From assembly GCA_934635385.1 (NCBI GenBank), contig CAKTZI010000022.1:1-64000 (forward strand): a DNA stretch of 64,000 bases, written 5' to 3'. This DNA comes from an uncultured Kiritimatiellota bacterium (GTDB taxonomy: Bacteria; Verrucomicrobiota; Kiritimatiellia; RFP12; UBA1067). Position 1 is the first letter of the stretch; the number at the start of each line of letters is the position of its first letter. The translations under genes and the position numbers were made by a program. Below the pieces are notes generated by a model. It worked only from the letters and a program-made list of their open reading frames with translations, ran no database searches and had not been told where the DNA came from. Shown here one piece after another: positions 41,563-48,791 of the stretch.

Positions 41563-42087
41563 TCAATGAACGGATGCGCTGGAGTCTGCGGCGCAGAGGC
41601 CTGCGGCGCTGAACACGGAGGCGCTGGAGGTGGGGAGGCACGGAGAAGAGGGGCGAGGGATATGTCGTTTGGATTGAGGGGTATTGAGGACGTGGCGGAT
41701 GCCTTCCTTGAGCGTCGGGTAGCCAAAGTTCAAGACGAGGCCGACTTCAAGATTCAACATTTTCAGATACGTGAGACACTGGGAGAAGAAGAGCGAATCC
41801 GTCCGTGGCACGGCCTTGAGTTCGACGACGATACGGCCTTCGACAAGAAGATCAATGCGTTTTGGATGTTCATCTGCCTCCGACAACACGACACCTTTAT
41901 AGACGACGGGACACGGGACTTGGCGTTCTGCTCTCAGGCCGCGCTGCTGCAGTTCCCAGCAGAGCGCGGCCTCATACGCCTCTTCCTTCAAGCCGCAACC
42001 GAGTTCACGATGGACTTCAATCGCCGCGCCGATGATCCGCTCGGTCAACTCCCGCTCAACACCCTCAAATTTCTTATCACCATTCAC
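41563..42087 (-). CDS. GxxExxY protein (PD-(D/E)XK-like), with repeat-derived C-terminal tail
   Basis: 174 residues. The first ~128 match the GxxExxY family: ELTERIIGAAIEVHRELGCGLKEEAYEAAL (the GxxExxY motif itself), then RIDLLVEGRIVVELKAV with the Asp and Glu-x-Lys of a PD-(D/E)XK nuclease-like fold, and QCLTYLKMLNLEVGLVLNFG. Family members are usually ~125-130 residues. Here the frame runs on through the left arm of the surrounding inverted repeat, adding ~45 residues (SPCLPTSSASVFSAAG), the same peptide as in the large hydrolase at 13030-17709. Biochemical role is unproven; a nuclease acting on the element's own ends is a possibility, only inference. Confidence 0.85.
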   Translation of the reverse strand: MNGDKKFEGVERELTERIIGAAIEVHRELGCGLKEEAYEAALCWELQQRGLRAERQVPCPVVYKGVVLSEADEHPKRIDLLVEGRIVVELKAVPRTDSLFFSQCLTYLKMLNLEVGLVLNFGYPTLKEGIRHVLNTPQSKRHIPRPSSPCLPTSSASVFSAAGLCAADSSASVH

Positions 42088-42177
42088 AACTCACCACCTT
42101 CCATTAAAAAATCAGATTTCCCCTTTACCCTCCGTGACTTCCACCCTCCATCACCTCCGTGTTTAGCGCCGCAGGCC
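41599..42177. mobile_element. Inverted-repeat element carrying a GxxExxY gene
   Basis: Left arm 41599-41646 and right arm 42130-42177 are 48-bp inverted copies: outer end gcctgcggcgct(g/a)aacac, inner end cacggag(a/g). The interior (483 bp) is the GxxExxY coding region. The same arms occur without the gene at 16207-16363 and 25194-25297. No transposase and no obvious target-site duplication are seen. Confidence 0.8.
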
Positions 42178-42198
42178 TCGTGTCCAACGCCTCAGACG

Positions 42199-45100
42199 TC
42201 ACTTCGCCAGCTTCTTCACTTCCTCGAACTCGCGGCGCTCGAACTCGGACAGCTCGCCGATGCGCGACTGCACCTTGCGGATCGTCACCTTCGCGTGCTG
42301 CCTGTCGCCCGCCTTCAGCTGGACGCGAGCCAGCGAGACGAGCATGCGCACGTCCGCCTCGCGTCCGTTCGGCCCCTTCGAGAGTTCGCACGCCTTGCGG
42401 ATGCACGACTCGGCCTCGGCAAAGTCGCGGTTCTGATCCATCAGGACCGCCCCCAGCGTCTCCCACGCGACATACAGCCCCGGCGCGGCCTTGACGGCCT
42501 TGCGCGCATACGTCTCGGCCTCCGCGAGCCGCTGCGTCCGGCGCAGGACCTCCGCGAGGTCGTTCAGCGCAAGCGCGACCGGCTGAGGCGCATTCGCCGC
42601 CTTGCGCAGGAACGTCTCCGCCTCCGCGAGATTGCCGCGCCCGAACGCGAGCGAGCCCATGACGTAGTTCGCGAGCGGCGCGTTGCGGTTCCGCCGCAGG
42701 ACGTCGCGCGCGTGCTGCTCGGCGTTCTCCTTGTCGTCCAGCGAGATGTCGAGGCCCAGCACGAGATCCTGCGTCGCGGGAATGCCCGGACGGGCCTTCG
42801 CGGCGGCGGCGAAGGCGTCGCGCGCCTCCTTGCGGCCCGCCTCGCCCTTCTTCAGGAGCGCAAAGCCCTTCGTCGTCTGCACGTGGTAGTCGAATGGATC
42901 GGCCGCCTGCTTCTCCATCGTCGGCAGGATCACGTCGTTCAGCTTCTTCTCCAGCAGGGCCTTCGCCTTCGGGTCCTTCGCTGCGTCGATCTGCTGCAGC
43001 GTGACGGCCGCCAGCAGCGACCAGGCCTGCAGGTCCTTGCCGTCCCTGTCGATCGCCTTCTGCACGTGCTCCGCCGCCGCCGTCAGGTCGTTCTTCATCA
43101 TCGACACCATCGCGTACTCCAGCTGCGCGCGCTTGTCGTCGCCCGCGACGGCCGCCGCACGCTCCAGGTACTCGAGCGCCTTCGCCGCGTTCCCGTCGAG
43201 AAGCTCCAGCCGCATGAGGCCGAGGAGCGCGTCATGGTCGCGCTCGTTCTTCGCGAGGACGTCCTCGTAGATGCGGCGCGACTTCTTCGGATCGTTCTCG
43301 TTCGCGTAGAGCGCGGCCATCATGTTGAGGAGCGACGAGCGCTTGTCGGACGGCACGAAGTCAATCGCGCGGCGAATCTGCGAGAGCGCGTCGCCCGGAC
43401 GCCCCGACTTCGCCCAGGCGTGGCCGAGGCGCACGAACACGTCGGGGTTGCGGATGTAGCCGTAGTAGGTGCCGAGCCGCCAAAGCACATAGCGGCGTTT
43501 CGCGTCATCGACGGCGGCCTTCAGCGTGCGCTCCAGCTCGCGCTTCTTGGCGACGGCCGACGGGTGCTGCGCGCCGAGCATCGCGACTTCGTTGAAGACG
43601 GCGCAGATATTGTCGCGGTCGATCTCGTTCAGCACGAGCTCGTACATCTTCCAGGCGTCATCGTCACGGTGCTTGTCCTGCAGCCAGACGCCGCGGTTGT
43701 TCGCGACGAAGCCGAGGTGGCGGCGCAGCGAGAAGCGCAGGCGGTCGACGGGGTTCGGCACCGTGCCGGCGTGGTAGCTGCCCCAGCCCTTCGGCGCCGC
43801 GAGGATCGCGTCGTATTCCTTCCACGCCGTCCAGTCGGGCACGTGCGCCTCGTCCGCGCCGAAGAACAGGAACTCCGGCACGGGCGCCTTGTTCGCCGCG
43901 TACCAGAGGTCGGGCGCGCCCCAGATCGCGACCTTCTGCGCAACGGACGGGTCGGCGGCGAACCAGTCCTGGATGAACGGCAGCACGCCCAGCGTGAGCG
44001 TCGTGCGCAGCTCGGCGTTCTTCTCCCCGCCGACGCCCTCCCGCGCGACAAGCTCGCCGAGCCGCGCGAGGTAGTCCTCGTCCTGGTCGCGCGCCAGCGA
44101 GATGACGTGGAGCGGACGCCCCGCCTCGGCCGAGACGAGCTTCAGGTGGTTGTCGAGGACGCCGTCCGAGACGAACCACGTGCGGTCGCCGAGATCCTGC
44201 ACGACCTTGCGCGCGATCCGGTCGGCGAACGCACCCCGGTCGCCGTCAAACGCGAAGAGGTTCCAGAGGCACGAGACGACGAGGACGAACGCGAGCACGC
44301 CGCCCGCGACGAGCGCGACGACGCGCCGCCGGTACAGCCACCAGAACGCGACGAGGTAGCCCGCGACACACGCGGCAAACGCGCTCGACGCGACCGGCAG
44401 GATGCCGTACGGCTCCATCACCGTGCTCGGCGCGAGCGGCGTCGCCACCGCGAGGATCGCCGCGAAGGTCATCGCCGCATGGAAGAGCCACGGCACGAGG
44501 CCCGGTTGCTCGTTGAACGCCTTCTGGCTGCTGAAGAGCGACGTCACGAACGGCAGCGTCGCGAAAAGCGCGACGAAGAGCCAGCCGGGCGTCTTGTACC
44601 ACGCCTTCATTTCGCGCGCGAGGTTGCCGAGGTGCTCGCCCAGGTCAAGGCCGAACCAGCCCGCCGCGAAGAGCGCCGTCAGGAAGCCGACGAAGAGGAA
44701 GAGGAAGAGCGCGAGATACGGCTTGCGCCCCTGCTTCAGCGCCGCGCACGTCAGCGTCGCGAGGTAGAACGGCAGGAACGCGAGGACAAGCGCCGAGTCG
44801 CAGAACGCGAGGCCGCTGAGAACGCCCATGAGCGGCGCGAGCCCCCACACCGCGCCCTTGCGCCACCCAAAGAACGGCACGGCGACGAGCAGCGTGACGA
44901 GCGCCCACAGGAAGTCGAAGAGGCGCGGCTCCAGGTGGGTCGCGGCGCTTCGCACGGCCGGCGTCAGGATGAAGACGACGGTCGCGACGACGCCCGCGAG
45001 CGTCGCGAGCAGGCTCTTCTGCGGCAGCGTGTCGTCCGCCCGCACGCGCGCGGCGACGAACGCCGAGACGAGCCAATAGAGGGCCATCGCGGCGAGCGTG

Positions 45101-45309
45101 CCGCAGACCGGCGCGATCAGGTTGCCGCCGCCGAGGAGCTTCGCGAACACCGCCATCAGCGGATACTCGCACGTGCCCGCGTCAAGCCCCTTCCAGAGCG
45201 CGATCAGCCGCGCGCTGTCGCCGGGGTAGGCATAGCCCGCGAGCGAGGCGAAGAAGAGGACGGCGGCGACCGCGCCGAGGGCCAAAGCGATGAGAGAGTT
45301 CTTTTTCAT
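42199..45309 (-). CDS. Polytopic membrane protein with C-terminal TPR repeats
   Basis: 1036 residues from the ATG at 45309 (MKKNSLIALALGAVAAVLFF). The promoter -10 is 7 nt upstream, which fixes this start. Residues ~1-370 hold about ten membrane helices in a glycosyltransferase/DUF2723-like layout (early YAYPGDSARLIALWKGLD). A soluble domain (~370-560) follows, then about ten TPR units (e.g. GNAAKALEYLERAAAVAGDD, GNLAEAETFLRKAANAPQ, RLAEAETYARKAVKAAP). It probably organises surface glycan or protein assembly; exact role unknown. Its stop is 21 bp from the GxxExxY element. Confidence 0.75.
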   Translation of the reverse strand: MKKNSLIALALGAVAAVLFFASLAGYAYPGDSARLIALWKGLDAGTCEYPLMAVFAKLLGGGNLIAPVCGTLAAMALYWLVSAFVAARVRADDTLPQKSLLATLAGVVATVVFILTPAVRSAATHLEPRLFDFLWALVTLLVAVPFFGWRKGAVWGLAPLMGVLSGLAFCDSALVLAFLPFYLATLTCAALKQGRKPYLALFLFLFVGFLTALFAAGWFGLDLGEHLGNLAREMKAWYKTPGWLFVALFATLPFVTSLFSSQKAFNEQPGLVPWLFHAAMTFAAILAVATPLAPSTVMEPYGILPVASSAFAACVAGYLVAFWWLYRRRVVALVAGGVLAFVLVVSCLWNLFAFDGDRGAFADRIARKVVQDLGDRTWFVSDGVLDNHLKLVSAEAGRPLHVISLARDQDEDYLARLGELVAREGVGGEKNAELRTTLTLGVLPFIQDWFAADPSVAQKVAIWGAPDLWYAANKAPVPEFLFFGADEAHVPDWTAWKEYDAILAAPKGWGSYHAGTVPNPVDRLRFSLRRHLGFVANNRGVWLQDKHRDDDAWKMYELVLNEIDRDNICAVFNEVAMLGAQHPSAVAKKRELERTLKAAVDDAKRRYVLWRLGTYYGYIRNPDVFVRLGHAWAKSGRPGDALSQIRRAIDFVPSDKRSSLLNMMAALYANENDPKKSRRIYEDVLAKNERDHDALLGLMRLELLDGNAAKALEYLERAAAVAGDDKRAQLEYAMVSMMKNDLTAAAEHVQKAIDRDGKDLQAWSLLAAVTLQQIDAAKDPKAKALLEKKLNDVILPTMEKQAADPFDYHVQTTKGFALLKKGEAGRKEARDAFAAAAKARPGIPATQDLVLGLDISLDDKENAEQHARDVLRRNRNAPLANYVMGSLAFGRGNLAEAETFLRKAANAPQPVALALNDLAEVLRRTQRLAEAETYARKAVKAAPGLYVAWETLGAVLMDQNRDFAEAESCIRKACELSKGPNGREADVRMLVSLARVQLKAGDRQHAKVTIRKVQSRIGELSEFERREFEEVKKLAK

Positions 45310-45316
45310 GGGACGT

Positions 45317-45345
45317 AGTATAGCAGTTTTCCGCCGAATCTGCAA
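45317..45345 (-). promoter_or_regulatory. Promoter of the membrane TPR gene
   Basis: Minus strand: TTGCAG, 17-bp spacer, TATACT, then 7 nt to the ATG at 45309. A clear case of a predicted leaderless mRNA. Confidence 0.7.
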
Positions 45346-45380
45346 AGCGGCCATGCCGCCTGTCCCTCACACGCATAGAC

Positions 45381-46100
45381 CTAGCGACCGTTGCGCAAGA
45401 TGCCCAGAAGATCGATTGTCGCATACCACACGCGCCGCAACCCGGATGCGGCCTTGTGGCAGCTTCCGCCAATGCGAACAATTTCAGATTCGAAAATCGG
45501 ATCGTGGCGGACTGTCGCCGGAAGGCAACGATACAGCTCAAGGCCAAAATGACGACGCCAGCGACGAAATGAGTCGGCACAGGTCAACACGGGATAGTTG
45601 GCCCGGTAAATCAGATTCGCGGCCGGCAACGTGATCACATACGCATCCGTACAGGCCATCGACTTCTGCTTGACGATCTCAAATGACTGCGCATCGCCGC
45701 TGATCTCGAACGAACACGGATTGCGCAGATTCGAAAACAGGAAGACCTGAGGCCGAGAGATGTCCATGCGACTTCTCACATGTTCAAGCGCACGGGGGAA
45801 CGTGGGCGAAAAATCGATGTCGTCTTCGATGACTAGCGCGCTATCGAGTCCTTCCGTCTGCATGCGACGGTAAATCGAATCGTGCGACAGCGCACACCCA
45901 ATCTGTCCAAGTGTCATCGGCGCGCGATTGGCGGCAAGCGACCGCTTCGCGTCAAACGCGCGCGCGAGCTCGTCCTCCGAAAGTTCCGCCCCGTCGACAG
46001 CTCGGACACGTTCGTATGAAAGATTCAATGCCGACAGGCATTTGCGCATATGCGCGAGACGGTTCGCGCTCCTGTCCAGATTCACCAAAAAAGTCCTCAT
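45381..46100 (-). CDS. Glycosyltransferase family 25 (LPS/glycoprotein type)
   Basis: 239 residues from the ATG at 46100, which has AGGAA just upstream and begins the family text MRTFLVNLDRSANRLAHM. Further marks are LGQIGCALSHDSIYRRM, the metal-binding ALVIEDDIDFSP, and TDAYVITLPAANLIY. GT25 enzymes add galactose or related sugars to lipopolysaccharide or protein. It stands alone, downstream of the structured RNA candidate. Confidence 0.85.
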   Translation of the reverse strand: MRTFLVNLDRSANRLAHMRKCLSALNLSYERVRAVDGAELSEDELARAFDAKRSLAANRAPMTLGQIGCALSHDSIYRRMQTEGLDSALVIEDDIDFSPTFPRALEHVRSRMDISRPQVFLFSNLRNPCSFEISGDAQSFEIVKQKSMACTDAYVITLPAANLIYRANYPVLTCADSFRRWRRHFGLELYRCLPATVRHDPIFESEIVRIGGSCHKAASGLRRVWYATIDLLGILRNGR

Positions 46101-46267
46101 TTCCGCGTTCCTTTCTTCCGGCCCCGATGAACGTATGCACAAAAGGCCGAGGGCGGCGGTCTCTTGGCGATTGAGAACGCGCCGTCGGACAAAGAAACGG
46201 CGCACCCTCAAGATTCTAATCTCGTCGGGGGCACCGCTAAGAGCCCATACAGAAATATGAATAGAGA

Positions 46268-46628
46268 GTGCGCCGTGTGTGTGAATGACACACGTGCGCA
46301 CAGCTCGTATTTCACTTCTGTATTAGAAATTAGCGGTTTCCGACGAAGTTACTTTACGCACTGTTGCGTACGTTGTCCGCCGTCGCGCCTCGCGGCGTTT
46401 CGACGGACAGGCCGGATCCTTTTGGGATTCCCGGCCCCTTGGTTCGGCTGCCCTTTGCTGCGACAGCCTCTTCCAAGGTTCTGCCTTCCGTTCCGACATG
46501 ACAGGTCGCCCTGCCCTGCAAGAACTTCAGACCGATAGCTGACGTCAGGTGCCCGTCAGCCGTTGTCAAAGACCAAACACGTTTTTTCCCGTGTGTCAGG
46601 CGAAGCACCATTCGCCCGACAAGAAACT
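46268..46628 (-). ncRNA. Candidate structured non-coding RNA with a near-consensus promoter
   Basis: A near-consensus promoter (46635-46664) fires leftward into ~360 nt with no convincing gene. The transcript would hold at least seven stable hairpins in order: GGCGAA/TTCGCC (46599-46616), ACACG/CGTGT, CTGACG/CGTCAG (46540-46559), a nested CCTTGG/CCAAGG plus GGCTG/CAGCC stem (46437-46478), GGCCGG/CCGGCC (46410-46436), a GCC-GCGA-GGC stem with GNRA loop (46379-46408), and TACGCA/TGCGTA (46355-46370). A last hairpin at ~46268-46300 may end it. Base composition and triplet use differ from neighbouring genes. It lacks the conserved cores of RNase P RNA, tmRNA and SRP RNA. It may be a free RNA or a long leader of the glycosyltransferase gene. 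Confidence 0.55.
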
Positions 46629-46634
46629 GCACAG

Positions 46635-46664
46635 ATTATACCACTTTACGCCAAACGCCGTCAA
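46635..46664 (-). promoter_or_regulatory. Strong sigma70-type promoter before the RNA candidate
   Basis: Minus strand: TTGACG, 18-bp spacer, TATAAT. This is one of the closest matches to the sigma70 consensus that I found in the window. Confidence 0.75.
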
Positions 46665-46727
46665 ATCGACCGAAAAAGTTCTTCACAGGGCGCGAAACTG
46701 GCTGGGACAGTTCTAGCCTGACATGCA

Positions 46728-47930
46728 TCAGCGACGGACGAGCGTCACGAGCGTCTCGAAGCGCGCCGTGCGCGGGAACATGTTGAACCACCGGACGGAC
46801 TCGACGTCATACGACCGCGTAATCTCGCGCAAGTCGCGCACAAGCGTCGCCGGATCGCAGCTCACATAGAGGATGCGCGCGGCCGCCGACCGCGCGAGAC
46901 CCTGCGCAACGCCCGGCTCCAGTCCGCCGCGCGGCGGATCGACGATGACAGTCGTCTGCGGCCCGATGGGCAGACGCTTCAGGCAGCGCCCGACCTGTTC
47001 GGCGCGGAACGTCGTGTGCGCGGCCTTCTGCGCGGCGGCGTTCCGCGTCGCATACGCGACCGCCTGACGGCCCGACTCAACGCCGAGGAGTTTCGGCGGA
47101 CGGCAACACAACCCAAACACGCCCACGCCGCAGTAGAGGTCGAGAACGTCGGGCGCGACGGCACGACCCTTCTCGTATTCCGCGACGACGGCCTTGACGA
47201 GCGCTTCGCCGACTTCGGGGTTGACCTGGTAGAAGCCATCCGCCGGAACCTCGAAGTCGAGTCCGCACGTCGTTTCCTTCAAGACGAGATCCTTCGGCGC
47301 GTCGCCGATCCACCACTTGACGCCCGTCTTCCTTGTCCAGCGGACGGTGACGTTTCCCTTCTGCGCCGTGTCGCGGCGAACGGCCTCCGGCCCCGTCGTG
47401 AGAAGCGTCGTCACCGCGCGGCGGATCTCGGACAGCTTCGCGTTGATTTCGGGACGCGCGAGCGGATCGTTCGTCACGTCGACGATCGCGTGGCTCGGCT
47501 CCGTGCGGTAGCCGATCGCCCACGCACCCTTCTGCTGCGCAAAATGGTAGACGACCTTGTTGCGGTAGTGGAGAAAGTTTGGGAGGTTTGGAAGGTTTGT
47601 AAAGTTTGGGAGGTTGGGGGTGGGGATGCGGGCGCGATCGAAGAACTCGCGGAGCTGCTGTTCCTTGGCGGCGCACTCGCCCGCCTCGGAGAGTTCCGCG
47701 TAGACCATGCCCGGCACGACCGTCGCTTCCGCGGCGTCGCGCCGTTCCGGTGAGCGTTCGACGATCTCGACGAGCCGCGCCCGCACGAAGTGCCGCTTCT
47801 CCTCAACGATCTCGGCCTTGACCTGCTCGCCGGCCCACGCGCCGGGCACGAACACGACGCGCCCGTCACCGAGCCGGCCGAGTCCGTCCCCGCCGTAGAC
47901 GTTCTTCGCGATGTAGACGGTCGAAATCAT
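46728..47930 (-). CDS. TrmA/RumA-type RNA uracil-5 methyltransferase
   Basis: 400 residues. An N-terminal TRAM-like part (VYIAKNVYGGDGLGRL, GEQVKAEIVEEKRHFVRARL) precedes a class I methyltransferase: VLDLYCGVGVFGL for SAM, VDPPRGG, and the catalytic Cys in ILYVSCDPATLVRDL. It should make m5U in rRNA or tRNA; which uridine is not clear. A repeat-derived insert (PNLPNFTNLPNLPNF, residues ~100-119) interrupts the segment before YRNKVVYHF. It starts one base after panC, so the two are co-transcribed. Confidence 0.88.
   Translation of the reverse strand: MISTVYIAKNVYGGDGLGRLGDGRVVFVPGAWAGEQVKAEIVEEKRHFVRARLVEIVERSPERRDAAEATVVPGMVYAELSEAGECAAKEQQLREFFDRARIPTPNLPNFTNLPNLPNFLHYRNKVVYHFAQQKGAWAIGYRTEPSHAIVDVTNDPLARPEINAKLSEIRRAVTTLLTTGPEAVRRDTAQKGNVTVRWTRKTGVKWWIGDAPKDLVLKETTCGLDFEVPADGFYQVNPEVGEALVKAVVAEYEKGRAVAPDVLDLYCGVGVFGLCCRPPKLLGVESGRQAVAYATRNAAAQKAAHTTFRAEQVGRCLKRLPIGPQTTVIVDPPRGGLEPGVAQGLARSAAARILYVSCDPATLVRDLREITRSYDVESVRWFNMFPRTARFETLVTLVRR
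47571..47630. repeat. tttgggaggttt repeat inside the RNA methyltransferase gene
   Basis: About five units of (g)aggtttgg / aaagtttggg in 60 bp, in frame, encoding Pro-Asn-Leu/Phe repeats. G/T-rich and unlike the rest of the gene. Confidence 0.85.
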
Positions 47931-47931
47931 G

Positions 47932-48750
47932 TCAGAACACCATGTTGTCGATGAGGCGCGTCTTGCCGCAGTACGCCGCGACGAGAACGCAGCTGCCCTT
48001 CACGATCTTCTTGCGCGGCGCCAACGTTTCGGCATCGACGCAGGCGACGTAGTCGACCTTGAGCCCGCCCTTTTCGATCGCCTTCGCGGCGGCGTCCGTC
48101 GTCTTGACCAAGCCCATCTTGACGGCCTTCAGCGTCCGGGAGATCACAAGGGCCTTCGCCTTCTCGTCGTCCGTGAGGTACGTGTTGCGGCTCGACCGCG
48201 CAAGGCCCGTCGGCTCGCGCACGATCGGCGCGACGACGACCTCCAGGTCGAAGTTGAGGTCGCGCACCATCCGCTTGATGACCTGCGCCTGCTGGTAGTC
48301 CTTCTGCCCGAAGACGGCGAAGTCGGGATGCGCGAGGTTGAAGAGCTTGGCGACGACCGTGCAGACGCCCCGGAAGTGGCCGGGACGCCGCGCGCCGCAG
48401 AGGCCCTTCGAGAGATCTTCCTCATTGACGTAGACGGAGTGGCGCGCGAGGTACATGCTCGCCGGCGTCGGGAAGAAGACCGCCGTCGCGCCCGCCGCGC
48501 GGCACTTCGCGAGGTCGGCCTCCTCGTCGCGCGGATACTTCTCGTAGTCCTCGCCCGGACAGAACTGCACAGGGTTCACGAACACGGAGACGATGATTTC
48601 GTCCGCCCCCTTGGCTTTCGCCTTCGCGATCAGCGAGAGATGCCCCTCGTGCAGATAGCCCATCGTCGGCACGAGCGCGATCTTCGCGCCGGCGAGCTTG
48701 CGGGCCTTGGCCCATTTCTGGAGTTTCAGCGGTTCACGGAAGATTTTCAT
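47932..48750 (-). CDS. panC: Pantothenate synthetase
   Basis: 272 residues, normal length. It condenses pantoate and beta-alanine with ATP in vitamin B5/CoA synthesis. Motifs: PTMGYLHEGHLSLI (HIGH-like), FVNPVQF, VFGQKDYQQAQVIKRM, and SSRNTYLTDDEK. The -10 box lies 7 nt from the ATG. It forms an operon with the RNA methyltransferase. No panB or panD is in the window. Confidence 0.96.
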   Translation of the reverse strand: MKIFREPLKLQKWAKARKLAGAKIALVPTMGYLHEGHLSLIAKAKAKGADEIIVSVFVNPVQFCPGEDYEKYPRDEEADLAKCRAAGATAVFFPTPASMYLARHSVYVNEEDLSKGLCGARRPGHFRGVCTVVAKLFNLAHPDFAVFGQKDYQQAQVIKRMVRDLNFDLEVVVAPIVREPTGLARSSRNTYLTDDEKAKALVISRTLKAVKMGLVKTTDAAAKAIEKGGLKVDYVACVDAETLAPRKKIVKGSCVLVAAYCGKTRLIDNMVF

Positions 48751-48757
48751 GGCGCAT

Positions 48758-48763
48758 ATTATA
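48758..48763 (-). promoter_or_regulatory. -10 box of panC
   Basis: TATAAT on the minus strand, 7 nt before the ATG at 48750. No clear -35. Predicted leaderless transcript. Confidence 0.5.
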
Positions 48764-48791
48764 CCATACGGTGCTTACGTTGCGTTGGCGT

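Noticed and set aside
41599..42177. Classical insertion sequence
   Set aside because: No transposase with DDE or HUH motifs; only a GxxExxY protein is encoded.
41566..45318. Very long plus-strand open frame (about 1250 codons)
   Set aside because: It is the mirror of the membrane TPR and GxxExxY genes; its product is almost all Arg/Glu/Val/Leu without any domain, as expected from GC-rich antisense shadow.
46354..46632. Small protein of ~92 residues at the RNA candidate
   Set aside because: Its GTG lies 2 nt from the -10 box, upstream of the likely transcript start; codon use is unlike neighbours; and stem-loops cover the region. A shorter frame from 46611 cannot be fully excluded.
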